Part shown: in pieces, positions 16,366 to 25,600 of the stretch
Position numbering within the stretch: the stretch's first letter is position 1
How the letters are laid out: every line of letters begins with the position of its first letter
NCBI RefSeq assembly: GCF_031679605.1
Contig: NZ_CP117522.1
Coordinates: 5,022,001 to 5,086,000, forward strand
DNA from: Streptomyces luomodiensis
GTDB taxonomy: Bacteria > Actinomycetota > Actinomycetes > Streptomycetales > Streptomycetaceae
DNA: 64,000 bases
Direction of reading: 5' to 3'
Notes under the pieces: model-generated
Told to the model about the DNA's origin: nothing
Database searches by the model: none
Seen by the model: the letters and a program-made list of their open reading frames with translations, nothing else
Position numbers and translations under genes: made by a program

Positions 16366-16400
16366 CGGAGGGCCGCACCCACACAGGGTGCGGCCCTCCG
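16366..16400. terminator. Bidirectional hairpin terminator between MATE and rplI
   Basis: CGGAGGGCCGCACCC (16366-16380) and GGGTGCGGCCCTCCG (16386-16400) form a perfect 15-bp stem with a 5-nt loop, between the convergent MATE and rplI genes. It should stop transcription from both sides. Confidence 0.9.
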
Positions 16401-16439
16401 GTGCATGGTGCACGGTGCCGAAGGCGACCGTCACGGTCG

Positions 16440-16886
16440 TCAGGCGGCGACGACCTCGACGCCGACCTTGGCGGCAACCTCGGCGTGCAGACGGACCGAG
16501 ACCTGGTGCGCGCCCAGGGTCTTGATCGGCGCCTGCACCTCGATACGGCGCTTGTCCACATCCGGGCCACCCGCGTCCTTGATCGCCGAAGCGATGTCGG
16601 CCGGGGTGACGGAGCCGAACAGCCGGCCGGCGTCGCCGGCACGGGTCTTCAGCCGCACCTTGACGCCCTCGAGCTGAGCCTTGACCTCGTTGGCCTGCTC
16701 GATCGTGGCGATCTCGCGGATGCGACGACCGCGGCGGATCTGCTCGACGTCCTTCTCGCCGCCCTTGGTCCAGCGGATCGCCAGACCACGCGGAACCAGG
16801 TAGTTACGGGCGTAACCGTCCTTGACGTCCACGACGTCACCGGCGGCACCGAGGCCGGAGACCTCGTGGGTGAGGATGATCTTCAT
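16440..16886 (-). CDS. rplI: 50S ribosomal protein L9
   Basis: 148 residues, the full family length. The N-terminal domain [35 protein letters not shown] is the L9 signature, followed by the long connecting helix ([19 protein letters not shown]) and the C-terminal rRNA-binding domain. L9 binds domain V of 23S rRNA near L1 and helps frame maintenance. It is the last gene of the rpsF-ssb-rpsR-rplI operon, 18 bp after rpsR, with ribosome-binding site AAGGGTGA, and ends at a bidirectional terminator. Confidence 0.98.
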   Translation of the reverse strand: MKIILTHEVSGLGAAGDVVDVKDGYARNYLVPRGLAIRWTKGGEKDVEQIRRGRRIREIATIEQANEVKAQLEGVKVRLKTRAGDAGRLFGSVTPADIASAIKDAGGPDVDKRRIEVQAPIKTLGAHQVSVRLHAEVAAKVGVEVVAA

Positions 16887-16904
16887 GACTCGGTCACCCT
16901 TCCC

Positions 16905-17141
16905 TTATCGCGCGGTGGAGGTGTAGGGCAGCAGCGCCATCTCACGGCTGTTCTTCACGGCCGTGGCGACGTCACGCTGGTGCTGGGTGCAGTTGCCGGT
17001 GACCCGGCGGGCACGGATCTTGCCGCGGTCGGAAATGAACTTCCGCAGCAGGTTCGTGTCCTTGTAGTCGACGTAGGAGATCTTCTCCTTGCAGAACACG
17101 CAAACCTTCTTCTTAGGCTTGCGAGCAGGCGGCTTCGCCAT
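16905..17141 (-). CDS. rpsR: 30S ribosomal protein S18 (zinc-ligand C+ form)
   Basis: 78 residues. The C-x2-C of [10 protein letters not shown] plus the later Cys ([11 protein letters not shown]) provides zinc ligands, so this is the C+ paralogue. Streptomycetes typically also encode a cysteine-free, Zur-controlled S18 elsewhere for zinc starvation. S18 sits on the platform of the 30S subunit next to S6. It lies between ssb and rplI in the conserved operon, with a GGAGAGA ribosome-binding site upstream of ATG. Confidence 0.98.
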   Translation of the reverse strand: MAKPPARKPKKKVCVFCKEKISYVDYKDTNLLRKFISDRGKIRARRVTGNCTQHQRDVATAVKNSREMALLPYTSTAR

Positions 17142-17201
17142 TGTCTCTCTCCAGTGTGATCAAGAAGTTTGTGCTGGTCGCCCAGACCAGGCCGCGCGGT
17201 G

Positions 17202-17215
17202 GTTTCACGTGAAAC
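17202..17215. other. parS site 1 (GTTTCACGTGAAAC)
   Basis: Perfect 14-bp palindrome, the ParB-binding centromere sequence of Streptomyces. Intergenic between ssb and rpsR, five bases from the next copy. Confidence 0.95.
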
Positions 17216-17220
17216 AGCCC

Positions 17221-17234
17221 GTTTCACGTGAAAC
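17221..17234. other. parS site 2 (GTTTCACGTGAAAC)
   Basis: Perfect match, only five bases from site 1, forming a tight pair in the ssb-rpsR spacer. ParB dimers load here and spread. Confidence 0.95.
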
Positions 17235-17246
17235 ACCGCCCCGGAC

Positions 17247-17822
17247 CTAGAAGGGCGGCTCGTCCGAGTAGCCGCCGGAGTTGCCGGAGCCGCCGCCCCA
17301 GCCACCACCGCCGCCCTGGCCGCCGGCCGGTGCGCCGGTCGCCCACGGGTCGTCGGCCGGAGCGCCGCCGCCCTGCTGACCGCCGCCGGGGCCACCGCCC
17401 CAGCCACCGCCGCCGCCCTGGCCGCCACCGCTGCCGTAGCCACCCTGGCCACCGCGACCGGTGGTCTTGGTGACCTTGGCCGTGGCGTTGCGCAGGCTGG
17501 CGCCGACCTCGTCGACATCCAGCTCATAGACCGTGCGCTTGATCCCCTCGCGGTCCTCGTAGGACCGCTGCTTCAGACGGCCCTGCACGATGACGCGCAT
17601 GCCACGCTGAAGCGACTCGGCCACGTTCTCCGCGGCCTGCCGCCACACCGAGCACGTGAGGAAGAGGCTCTCGCCGTCCTTCCACTCGTTGGTCTGCCGG
17701 TCGAAGGTACGGGGAGTGGACGCGACGCGGAACTTCGCGACCGCCGCACCGGACGGGGTGAAGCGCAGCTCGGGGTCATCGACGAGATTGCCGACGACCG
17801 TGATGACGGTCTCGCCTGCCAT
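17247..17822 (-). CDS. ssb: Single-stranded DNA-binding protein
   Basis: 191 residues. The OB fold occupies about 1-110 ([20 protein letters not shown], then [35 protein letters not shown] and [16 protein letters not shown]). A Gly-rich flexible linker (about 118-180) and the acidic tail YSDEPPF, which docks partner proteins, complete a typical actinobacterial SSB. It acts as a tetramer coating ssDNA in replication and repair. Second gene of the rpsF operon. Two parS sites lie just beyond its stop. Confidence 0.98.
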   Translation of the reverse strand: MAGETVITVVGNLVDDPELRFTPSGAAVAKFRVASTPRTFDRQTNEWKDGESLFLTCSVWRQAAENVAESLQRGMRVIVQGRLKQRSYEDREGIKRTVYELDVDEVGASLRNATAKVTKTTGRGGQGGYGSGGGQGGGGGWGGGPGGGQQGGGAPADDPWATGAPAGGQGGGGGWGGGSGNSGGYSDEPPF

Positions 17823-17904
17823 TGGGGGAACCTCTCGGCGGGTACTGCTGGGCTGCTTGCTACTCGTTGCGATACGGCCCGATGACCGCTGAACGCTTAC
17901 GCGG

Positions 17905-18195
17905 TCAGTGGGTCTCGGGACGGAGGACCTTGGTCCGGAGGACCGACTCGTTCAGGTTCAGCTGGCGGTCGAGCTCCTTGACGACCGCGGGCTCGGCCTG
18001 CAGGTCGATGACCGAGTAGATGCCCTCAGGCTTCTTCTTGATCTCGTACGAGAGACGACGACGGCCCCAGGTGTCGACCTTCTCGACCTTGCCGTTGCCC
18101 TCGCGGATGACGGAAAGGAAGTTCTCGATCAGCGGGGAGACAGCGCGCTCCTCGAGATCGGGGTCGAGGATGACCATCACCTCGTAGTGACGCAT
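17905..18195 (-). CDS. rpsF: 30S ribosomal protein S6
   Basis: 96 residues from [17 protein letters not shown] at ATG 18195, with GGAGGTGGG upstream; an in-frame extension to 18363 is not family-like. The ferredoxin-like fold of S6 is clear ([20 protein letters not shown], then [21 protein letters not shown]). S6 pairs with S18, whose gene is two positions downstream, on the 30S platform. First gene of the operon; its promoter lies in the divergent region before the small membrane-protein gene. Confidence 0.98.
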   Translation of the reverse strand: MRHYEVMVILDPDLEERAVSPLIENFLSVIREGNGKVEKVDTWGRRRLSYEIKKKPEGIYSVIDLQAEPAVVKELDRQLNLNESVLRTKVLRPETH

Positions 18196-18423
18196 GTGGA
18201 ACCCACCTCCTTTGGACTCAGCGGCCACGGTCGTTCCGTGGCAGGAGGGTCGTGATGCGTTCCGCGTCGGCGTCTGCACAGACACCACCGCAGACGGTAC
18301 ACAGTACCCGCCTCCGGCCTCCCGCTTGAAATCCGGGCGTCTTGGCCCGCAATCTGTACACATCGGGTGTGAGCGGCATTACAGTTCGCCGCCCTGCTCT
18401 ATGTGCCTATCTGGAGGTGCCCC

Positions 18424-18741
18424 ATGGCACAGGCAGCACGAACCCACCACGGCTTGTTCACCTTCCTGGACACCGATGGCAAGTCGCATCCCGTGGAGAA
18501 CACCATTGCCGTGGTGACCGTGGTGATCGGCGTGATCGCCTTTGTCACGGCTCATTTCCCCCATCTCCACCTGGTCAGCTCATGGGTCGGGCTGGTCGGC
18601 ATGTGCACGGGTGCGTGGGGCCAGCTGCGGTCCGCGACCACCGGTGAGCGGTTCCTGCTGATCATCGGGCTCGGTGCCTCTGCGGTCGGCTTCTACCTCG
18701 GCATGGCCCACGGGGGGCTCTTCGGCGGCGTGCTGGGCTGA
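18424..18741 (+). CDS. Small conserved membrane protein, three predicted TM helices
   Basis: 105 residues from ATG 18424 with GGAGGTGCCCC upstream. After a soluble start (MAQAARTHHGLFTFLDTDGK) there are three hydrophobic stretches: TIAVVTVVIGVIAFVTAHF, WVGLVGMCTGAWGQL and FLLIIGLGASAVGFYLGMAH. I recognise it as a protein regularly found between rpsF and femX in Streptomyces, but no function is known to me. It is divergent from the ribosomal operon and followed after 118 bp by the FemX gene. Confidence 0.85.
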   Translation: MAQAARTHHGLFTFLDTDGKSHPVENTIAVVTVVIGVIAFVTAHFPHLHLVSSWVGLVGMCTGAWGQLRSATTGERFLLIIGLGASAVGFYLGMAHGGLFGGVLG

Positions 18742-18859
18742 GCCCGGCCGGGGCTCGGTTGTCCCCAGGCCCGAACAGGGCGCGTCCCTGTCGCAGTAGG
18801 CTTCGGCGCGAGAGCCGGAGCCCCGACCCTGGGGACAAACCTGCCGAGGAGCGCCCCGC

Positions 18860-19978
18860 ATGAGCCTGACCCTGAGGACGATCAGCCGAGAGCAGCATCT
18901 GGCGTACATCCAGAGCCTGCCGGCGGCCAGCCACATGCAGGTCCCGGCGTGGGCCGACGTCAAGTCGGAGTGGCGCTCGGAGAGCCTCGGCTGGTTCGAC
19001 GCCACGGGCCAGCTCGTCGGCGTCGGCCTCGTCCTCTACCGCCAGCTGCCCAAGATCAAGCGCTACCTCGCCTATCTGCCCGAGGGTCCGGTCATCAACT
19101 GGTACGCGCCCAACCTCGAGGAGTGGCTGCGCCCGATGCTCGCGCATCTCAAGCAGCAGGGCGCGTTCTCCGTGAAGATGGGCCCGCCGGTCATCATCCG
19201 CCGCTGGGACGCCTCCGCGATCAAGTCCGGCATCCAGAACCCGGACGTGAAGCGGCTGCGCGATGTCGAGGCGACCTTCATCGAGCCGCGTGCCTTCGAA
19301 GTGGCCGAGCGGCTGCGGCGGATGGGCTGGCAGCAGGGCGAGGACGGCGGGGCCGGCTTCGGGGACGTCCAGCCGCGGTACGTCTTCCAGGTGCCGCTGG
19401 CCAACCGCTCCCTGGAGGATGTCCACAAGGGCTTCAACCAGCTGTGGCGCCGCAACATCAAGAAGGCCGAGAAGGCTGGTGTCGAGGTCGTCCAGGGCGG
19501 CTACGAGCATCTGCCCGAGTGGCAGCGGCTCTACGAGATCACCGCGGAGCGCGACCACTTCCGGCCCCGCCCGCTCAGCTACTTCCAGCGCATGTGGACG
19601 GCCCTCAACACCGAGGACCCCAACCGGATGCGCCTGTACTTCGCGATGCACGAGAACGAGGCCGTGGCCGCCGCCACGATGCTGATCGTCGGAGGCCATG
19701 TCTGGTACTCCTACGGTGCCTCCGCCAACCACAAGCGCGAGGTCCGGCCCTCTAACGCGATGCAGTGGCGGATGCTCCGCGACGCGTACGCACTGGGCGC
19801 GACCGTCTACGACCTGCGCGGCATCAGCGACTCCCTCGATGAGACGGACCATCTCTTCGGTCTGATCCAGTTCAAGGTGGGCACCGGTGGGCAGGCTGCC
19901 GAGTACCTCGGCGAGTGGGACTTCCCGCTCAACAAGCTCCTGCACAAGGCGCTCGACATCTACATGTCGCGCCGTTGA
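18860..19978 (+). CDS. femX: FemX-type lipid II:glycine glycyltransferase
   Basis: 372 residues with the duplicated GNAT-like fold of Fem aminoacyltransferases. Segments MQVPAWADVKSEW (about 32-44), LPEGPVINWY, FNQLWRRNIKKAEKAGVEV (about 193-211) and YDLRGISDSLDETDHLFGL (about 317-335) are typical. These enzymes use Gly-tRNA to attach the interpeptide-bridge glycine to lipid II, fitting the LL-Dap/Gly peptidoglycan of streptomycetes. GAGGAGCGC precedes the ATG. An alanine-racemase-fold gene follows after 66 bp, and murJ and a class A PBP gene are nearby. Confidence 0.9.
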   Translation: MSLTLRTISREQHLAYIQSLPAASHMQVPAWADVKSEWRSESLGWFDATGQLVGVGLVLYRQLPKIKRYLAYLPEGPVINWYAPNLEEWLRPMLAHLKQQGAFSVKMGPPVIIRRWDASAIKSGIQNPDVKRLRDVEATFIEPRAFEVAERLRRMGWQQGEDGGAGFGDVQPRYVFQVPLANRSLEDVHKGFNQLWRRNIKKAEKAGVEVVQGGYEHLPEWQRLYEITAERDHFRPRPLSYFQRMWTALNTEDPNRMRLYFAMHENEAVAAATMLIVGGHVWYSYGASANHKREVRPSNAMQWRMLRDAYALGATVYDLRGISDSLDETDHLFGLIQFKVGTGGQAAEYLGEWDFPLNKLLHKALDIYMSRR

Positions 19979-20044
19979 CCACGATTCGCTGTTTCCCATA
20001 CCTCCAATACACCGCGGCAACGAGAAAGGTTCCGGGACCGGCCA

Positions 20045-21076
20045 ATGGCTCTCACCCTCTACGTCGACACCGCGCGCTGGCGGGCGCACCAGCAGATGGT
20101 GATCCAGCAGTTCCCAGGGATAGTCCCGGTCTGCAAAGGCAACGGCTACGGCTTCGGCCATGAGCGGCTGGCCGAGGAGGCCGCCCGCATCGGCACCGAC
20201 ATCCTCGCGGTCGGGACCACGTACGAGGCCGCCCGGATGAAGGACTTCTTCAGCGGTGACCTGCTCGTGCTCACCCCCTTCCGCCGCGGTGAGGAGCCGG
20301 TGCCGCTGCCGGACCGGGTGATCCGCTCGGTCTCGTCGGTCGACGGCGTCTACGGCCTGGTGAACGCGCGTGTGGTCATCGAGGTCATGAGCAGCATGAA
20401 GCGGCACGGCGTCACCGAGGAGGACCTGCCCAAGCTGCACGCCGCGATAGAGAACGTCCGGCTGGAGGGGTTCGCCATCCACCTCCCGCTCGACCGCACC
20501 GACGGACTGGACGCGGTCGAGGAGGTCATCGCCTGGATGGACCGCCTGCGGGCGGCGCGGCTACCGCTGCACACCATGTTCGTCAGCCACCTCAACGCCG
20601 AGGAACTGGCCCGGCTCCAGCAGCAGTTCCCGCAGACCCGCTTCCGGGCGCGCATCGGCACCCGGCTGTGGCTGGGCGACCACGATTCGACGGAGTACCG
20701 GGGCTCGGTGCTCGACGTCACCCGCGTGGCGAAGGGCGACCGCTTCGGTTACCGCCAGCAGAAGGCCGCCTCCGACGGCCATCTGGTCGTCGTCGCCGGC
20801 GGCACCTCCCACGGCGTCGGCCTGGAGGCCCCCAAGGCACTGCACGGTGTGATGCCCCGCGCCAAGGGCGTCGCCCGCGCCGGTCTCGCGACCGTCAACC
20901 GCAACCTCTCGCCGTTCGTGTGGGCGGGCAAGCAGCGGTGGTTCGCCGAGCCGCCGCATATGCAGGTGTCCATCCTGTTCGTGCCCAGCGATGTCCAGGC
21001 GCCCCAGGTGGGGGATGAGCTGGTGGCGCATCTGCGGCACACCACGACGCAGTTCGACCGGCTGCTCGACCGCTGA
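20045..21076 (+). CDS. Alanine-racemase-fold PLP protein, probably not a true alanine racemase
   Basis: 343 residues. The N-terminal PLP-binding barrel carries VCKGNGYGFGHE with the Schiff-base lysine at residue 31, and RARIGTRLWLGDHDST matches the conserved RxGxxLYG region. The C-terminal beta domain is present, but the usual GYADG motif, which holds the second catalytic base (Tyr) of alanine racemase, is replaced by AGGTSHGVG (about 255-263). It probably binds PLP but may not racemise alanine by the normal two-base mechanism. It sits directly after femX, suggesting a cell-wall or amino-acid role. It ends at a strong hairpin shared with the convergent GT87 gene. Confidence 0.8.
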   Translation: MALTLYVDTARWRAHQQMVIQQFPGIVPVCKGNGYGFGHERLAEEAARIGTDILAVGTTYEAARMKDFFSGDLLVLTPFRRGEEPVPLPDRVIRSVSSVDGVYGLVNARVVIEVMSSMKRHGVTEEDLPKLHAAIENVRLEGFAIHLPLDRTDGLDAVEEVIAWMDRLRAARLPLHTMFVSHLNAEELARLQQQFPQTRFRARIGTRLWLGDHDSTEYRGSVLDVTRVAKGDRFGYRQQKAASDGHLVVVAGGTSHGVGLEAPKALHGVMPRAKGVARAGLATVNRNLSPFVWAGKQRWFAEPPHMQVSILFVPSDVQAPQVGDELVAHLRHTTTQFDRLLDR

Positions 21077-21086
21077 ACCCGCGCCG

Positions 21087-21123
21087 CCGGGAGTGAGCTC
21101 CCGTCCCCGAGGCTCACTCCCGG
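21087..21123. terminator. Bidirectional hairpin terminator overlapping the GT87 stop codon
   Basis: CCGGGAGTGAGC (21087-21098) and GCTCACTCCCGG (21112-21123) form a perfect 12-bp stem. The right arm contains the minus-strand GT87 stop codon (21114-21116). Confidence 0.85.
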
Positions 21124-22604
21124 TGGACGCCCCAGTCCACCAGCACCACGCCGTCGTCGTACCGGGACGCGCGCCGCGCCTCTCCCAGGACGAACGCGTC
21201 CGGGGCCCGGTCCAGCACGCCTCCCCCGGGGTCGTCCGAACCGTCCTGCCGCACCGGGTCCCGCTCCGGCACCAGCGCGTCCCGGACGACCAGGGCGCAC
21301 AGGTAGAGCGTCCCCAGCAGATGCACGACGATCGCCAGCTGATAGCCCTCCGCGGGCAGTCCCCGGTGCTGATCACCACTGCCCATGTACGCGAGGTACA
21401 TCCAGATCCCGAGGAAATAGATCACCTCGCACGCCTGCCAGACCAGGAAGTCCCGCCAGCGCGGTCGTGCCAGCGCCGCCAGTGGGATCAGCCACAGCAC
21501 GTACTGCGGTGAGTAGACCTTGTTGGTGAGCACGAAGCCCGCGACGACCAGGAAGGCCAGCTGGGCCAGGCGCGGACGGCGCGGGGCGCACAGGGCAAGC
21601 GCCGCCACACCGACGCAGGCCAGGATCATCAGCAGGGTTCCGTAGGTGTTGACGTCCTCCAGAGGGTCCCCGGTGCGCTGCGAGATGATCAGCCACAGGG
21701 AGCCGAAGTCGACCGGGCGCTCCTGGCTGAAGGTGTAGAAGGTCTTCCAGCCGTCGCGGATGTGCAGGCCCCCGCCCTGCGTCGTGATCATCACGGGGAC
21801 GTTCACCACGAGCCAGGCGGCCACGGCCCCGCCGGCCGCCGACCAGAAGGCCCGCAGCCGCCCCGCGCGCAGGCAGAGCACCAGCAGCGGACCGAGCAGC
21901 AGCACGGGGTAGAGCTTCGCGGCCGTCGCGAGCCCCAGCAGCACACCGGCGGCCATCGGGCGGCTGCGGGACCACACCAGCAGGGCGGCGGCCGTGAGCG
22001 CGACGGCGAACAGATCCCAGTTGATGGTGGAGGTGAGCGCGAAGGCGGGGGCCAGGGCGACCAGCAGCGCGTCCCAGGGCCGCCGGCGGTGCGTACGGGC
22101 CACACAGACCGCGATGACCGCGGTGCAGACCATCAGCATGCCCGCGTTGACCAGCCAGTAGATCTGCTCACGGTGCTGGATGGAGCCGCCGGACGGGGTC
22201 ATCCAGGAGGCGACCTCCATGAAGAGCCCGGTCAGGACGGGGTACTCCAGGTATTGCATCCCGCCCGAGACGCTGTCCGGTATGCGGTCGAAATACGGGA
22301 CGAGGTCGTCGGCGAAGCCGCGGCCGTTGTAGAGGTGCGGTATGTCGGAGTAGCAGGCATGGGTGTACTGGGCGGTGGCGCCGTGGAACCAGCCGCCGTC
22401 GTAGCACGGCAGCTTCTGCACCATGCCCAGGGCAAACATGCCGATGGCGACGATCGCCACGATCCGCACCGGAGTCCACCAGCTCGTGCCGAGCAGGGCC
22501 CGGCGCCCGGCCGGCCCACCGATCAGCTCGCTGCCGGCCGCGGCCACCGGGTCCTCGGCGGTCGGCCTGACGGGCTGGGCCTGTGGGTCCTCGCGCACGC
22601 TCAT
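21114..22604 (-). CDS. Polyprenyl-phosphate-mannose-dependent glycosyltransferase, GT87 family
   Basis: 496 residues from MSVREDPQAQPV. There are about eleven hydrophobic helices; FGMVQKLPCYDGGWFHG and SDIPHLYNGRGFADDLVPYFD after the first helix form the extracytoplasmic acidic loop with catalytic Asp residues typical of GT-C enzymes. LEYPVLTG, STINWDLFAVALTAAAL, ATAAKLYPVLLL and TNKVYSPQYVLWLIPL are GT87/DUF2029 hallmarks. Actinobacterial members transfer mannose or arabinose from a polyprenyl-phosphate donor to cell-envelope glycans. The start at 22604 is favoured over 22661; CAGGAT lies eight bases upstream, possibly a -10 of a leaderless mRNA. Confidence 0.85.
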   Translation of the reverse strand: MSVREDPQAQPVRPTAEDPVAAAGSELIGGPAGRRALLGTSWWTPVRIVAIVAIGMFALGMVQKLPCYDGGWFHGATAQYTHACYSDIPHLYNGRGFADDLVPYFDRIPDSVSGGMQYLEYPVLTGLFMEVASWMTPSGGSIQHREQIYWLVNAGMLMVCTAVIAVCVARTHRRRPWDALLVALAPAFALTSTINWDLFAVALTAAALLVWSRSRPMAAGVLLGLATAAKLYPVLLLGPLLVLCLRAGRLRAFWSAAGGAVAAWLVVNVPVMITTQGGGLHIRDGWKTFYTFSQERPVDFGSLWLIISQRTGDPLEDVNTYGTLLMILACVGVAALALCAPRRPRLAQLAFLVVAGFVLTNKVYSPQYVLWLIPLAALARPRWRDFLVWQACEVIYFLGIWMYLAYMGSGDQHRGLPAEGYQLAIVVHLLGTLYLCALVVRDALVPERDPVRQDGSDDPGGGVLDRAPDAFVLGEARRASRYDDGVVLVDWGVHRE

Positions 22605-22820
22605 GGCCCCATCCTGCCGTACGGGTCCCACGGGAGGAGTCAGGACCGCCCCAGCGGCCACTGAGCGCGCCGCGGACGTCGGGACGAGCTTGGGCTCGGG
22701 GGACGGGGTGCCAGAGGCGCAGAGGGCCGTCCAGGGCCCTGAACGGCGCCGGCCGCGCCGGAGCGGGGTTCGCTCCGGCGCGGCCGGCGAGTGTGAACGG
22801 GCCGTACGGGGTGGTGCGGG

Positions 22821-25487
22821 CTAGTTCTCCCTTCTGGCCCCGGACGGGCCGCCGAATATGCCACCAGGGCCGCCCGGCCCTTCCGTGGTCGGCGTCGTGG
22901 ACGGATCGTCCGGCTGGTCGTTCCCGCCGCCGTTCTCGCCGCCGCCGTTGTCGTGGCAGTTGAAGTCCAGCGGGTCGCAGCTCGGGGATTCCGTGGGCGA
23001 CTCCGTCGGAGTCTCCGTGGGCGTCTCCGTCGGGGTTTCCGTGGGCGTCTCCGTCGGAGTCTCCGTGGGCGACTTCGACGGCGGAGGCGCGGTGGGGCTC
23101 GCGTCCTCGCCGTAGATCTTCTCGCCGATCGGGGTGGCCGCGGGGAAGTCCTTGACCGGCTCGCCCTTCAGGGCGCCGCGCATGTAGTCGGCCCAGATCT
23201 CCGCCGGGAACGACGCACCGTGGATCGTCAGCTTGCCGCCCACGCCACGCATGGACAGGAACTTCTGGTTCTTGGCCTGGTCGTCGACCCGCCACATGCC
23301 GATCGCGGTGGACAGCTGCGGGGTGTAGCCGGAGAACCAGGCCGACTTGTTCTCGTCGGTGGTTCCGGTCTTGCCCGCGACCGGACGGCCGATCTGCGCC
23401 GAGGATCCGGTGCCGTGCTCGACCACGTTCTTCAGAACGTCGGTGACGTTGTTCGCCACGTTCGAGTCGAATGCCCGGGTGAGCTTGGCGTCCTGCTCGT
23501 GGTCGTAGACGGTGCCGTCCTTGTCCTCGACCCGCTCGACCGAGTACGGCTCGGCCTGCTGGCCGCTGGCCGCGAAGGTCGCGTACGCCCCGGCGAGCCG
23601 GATGGCGCTGGGTGCGGAGGTGCCGAGCGAGAACGTCGGGGTGATCGAGGCCAGCTGCTCCTTGCTGAGGCCCGCGGCCAGGGCCGCGTCCCGCACCTTG
23701 TCGGTGCCGACGTCCATGCCCAGCTGGATGTACGGGGTGTTCACCGAGAACTGCATCGCGGTGCGCAGGCTGATCCGGCCCTTGTCCTCGTCACCGTCGT
23801 TCCGCTGGTGCCACTCACGGCCGTCCTTGTCGTGCCAGACGGTGCCGTCGTAGTCCCGCAGGGTCACCTTGTTGTCGCCGTTGTAGACACTGCTCGGCGA
23901 GACCAGGGTGCGCTCGGAGTCGGGTTGGTCCCGTGGGCCCTCCGGATCCCGGACGCCGTCGGTCATCGCGGCGGCCAGCACGAAGGGCTTGAAGGTCGAG
24001 CCCACCTGGACACCGGTGTAGTCCGCGTTGTTGCGATAGTGCTCCAGCGCGTCCTTGCCGCCGTAGATGGCCACGATCTTGCCCGTCTTGGGCTCCACGG
24101 AGGCGCCGCCGAACTGCACGTATTTGTCGACCTCGCGCTCCTTCGGCTTGATGTTCTCCTTGGTGACCTTCTCGACCGCCCGGGTCAACTCATTGATCTT
24201 GTTCCGGTCGAAGGTGGTGTGAATCTGATAGCCACCCTTGTCCAGCTGGTTCTTGCTGATGCCGGTATTGGCGACGATGTAGTTGTCGGCGAGGTCGGTG
24301 AGATAGCCGATCTGCCCCTGCTTGTTCGTGGCCACCTTCGGGTCCCGCGGCATCGGGAAACCCTTGCCGACCCACTTCTGGGCCTCGGTCTCGGACATCC
24401 GGTGCACGTCGACCTCACGCTTGAGGATCCACGACCAGCGGGCCTTGGCGCGCTTGGTGTTGGCCTCCTTGGTGGCCGCGGCGCCGTAGCCGCCGTTGGG
24501 GTCGTAGAGGTTCGGGCCGTTGAGCGTCGAGGCCAGGAAGGCGCTCTGGCTCGGCGTCAGGTCCTCGCAGTCCCGGTCGTAGTAGGCGCGCGCCGCCGCC
24601 TGGCAGCCGTAGGCCCCGCGTCCGTAGTACGCGGTGTTGAGATACCCCGCGAGGATCTCGTCCTTGTCCATGTCCAGTCCGACCTTGACGGAAATGAACA
24701 GTTCCTTGACCTTGCGGGTGATGGTCTGCGACTGGTCCAGGTAGGTGTTCTTCACATACTGCTGGGTGATGGTCGAGCCACTCTGGGTCGCACCGCCCTT
24801 GGCCATGTTGAAGACCGCGCGGGCGATACCCATCGGGTCGACGCCGCTGTCGTCGTAGAAGCTGGCGTTCTCCGCGGAGATCACCGCGTTCTGCATGGAC
24901 TTGGGGATCTTGCTGAGGGGGACGATCTGGCGGTTGAGGTCACCACCGCCGGAGACCACCATCTGCTTGCCGTCCGCCCAGTAGTAGACGTTCTTCTGGG
25001 TCTGGGACGCGGCCTGGGCGGTCGGTACCTGCACCAGCCACAGCCCTATGCCGACGGCGCCGAGAAGCACCGCGAAGAAGAAGAGGAAGGTGCCCGTCAC
25101 CAGCTTCCAGGACGGGACCCAGCGCCGGAAACCCGACTTGCCCGCACGCGGGTAGTCGATGAAGCGCTTCTTGGCGGGACGCCCGTCGCCCCCCGCGCCG
25201 CGGCCGCGGCCACCGGCCGCCCGCCGACCGCCACCGCGGCCACCGCGGCCCGCGCCGCCCGCGCCCGGATCCGCTGCGCGTCTGCGGCCGCCGCCACGTT
25301 GGGCGGCCCGCCGGGCCGCCGCCCGGCCGCCGTAGGGACGCTCCTCATCATGCGGGGTGGCGGCTGATCCGGCCGCGGCGTTGTGCGTCGGTGCTGCGCG
25401 ACGGCCGGACGACTGCTGTCCGGCTCGCCGGGCCGCGGCTCGTCCGCCACCCTGGGGCTGCGGCGGCTTGCGACGGTGCTCGCTCAT
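22821..25487 (-). CDS. Class A penicillin-binding protein (bifunctional transglycosylase/transpeptidase)
   Basis: 888 residues from MSEHRRKPPQPQ, with CGAGGAGAAG upstream. A basic Arg/Gly/Ala-rich cytoplasmic region (1-120) leads to one TM helix (about 126-151). The GT51 transglycosylase has catalytic Glu in SAENASFYDD and GGSTITQQYVKN-type motifs (QSGSTITQQYVKN). The transpeptidase has Ser in GSTFKPF (about 496), SVN (QFSVNTPY) and KTGTT (about 707). It polymerises lipid II and crosslinks peptides outside the membrane. The C-terminus carries 12-bp DNA repeats giving PTETPTETPTES, then an Asp/Gly-rich tail. A possible ECF-type promoter lies about 110 bp upstream. Confidence 0.95.
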   Translation of the reverse strand: MSEHRRKPPQPQGGGRAAARRAGQQSSGRRAAPTHNAAAGSAATPHDEERPYGGRAAARRAAQRGGGRRRAADPGAGGAGRGGRGGGRRAAGGRGRGAGGDGRPAKKRFIDYPRAGKSGFRRWVPSWKLVTGTFLFFFAVLLGAVGIGLWLVQVPTAQAASQTQKNVYYWADGKQMVVSGGGDLNRQIVPLSKIPKSMQNAVISAENASFYDDSGVDPMGIARAVFNMAKGGATQSGSTITQQYVKNTYLDQSQTITRKVKELFISVKVGLDMDKDEILAGYLNTAYYGRGAYGCQAAARAYYDRDCEDLTPSQSAFLASTLNGPNLYDPNGGYGAAATKEANTKRAKARWSWILKREVDVHRMSETEAQKWVGKGFPMPRDPKVATNKQGQIGYLTDLADNYIVANTGISKNQLDKGGYQIHTTFDRNKINELTRAVEKVTKENIKPKEREVDKYVQFGGASVEPKTGKIVAIYGGKDALEHYRNNADYTGVQVGSTFKPFVLAAAMTDGVRDPEGPRDQPDSERTLVSPSSVYNGDNKVTLRDYDGTVWHDKDGREWHQRNDGDEDKGRISLRTAMQFSVNTPYIQLGMDVGTDKVRDAALAAGLSKEQLASITPTFSLGTSAPSAIRLAGAYATFAASGQQAEPYSVERVEDKDGTVYDHEQDAKLTRAFDSNVANNVTDVLKNVVEHGTGSSAQIGRPVAGKTGTTDENKSAWFSGYTPQLSTAIGMWRVDDQAKNQKFLSMRGVGGKLTIHGASFPAEIWADYMRGALKGEPVKDFPAATPIGEKIYGEDASPTAPPPSKSPTETPTETPTETPTETPTETPTESPTESPSCDPLDFNCHDNGGGENGGGNDQPDDPSTTPTTEGPGGPGGIFGGPSGARREN
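22989..23072. repeat. 12-bp tandem repeats in the PBP gene (Pro-Thr-Glu-Thr)
   Basis: Alternating units of GTCTCCGTCGGA and GTCTCCGTGGGC, about seven copies, encode a (PTET)n spacer near the C-terminus of the class A PBP, a flexible extracellular linker. Confidence 0.85.
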
Positions 25488-25600
25488 GGAACGACTTCTC
25501 CTCGGGCAGGCGCTATCGCCTGAAAGCGGCAGGTGGCTTCCGGTCCCCCCCATGTGCGATCCGGTCGCACCAGGCAACCGGACGCACTGCATCCCAGACG

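Noticed and set aside
22953..25367. 804-codon plus-strand frame opposite the PBP gene
   Set aside because: Shadow of codon-position GC bias; the minus strand carries every PBP motif.
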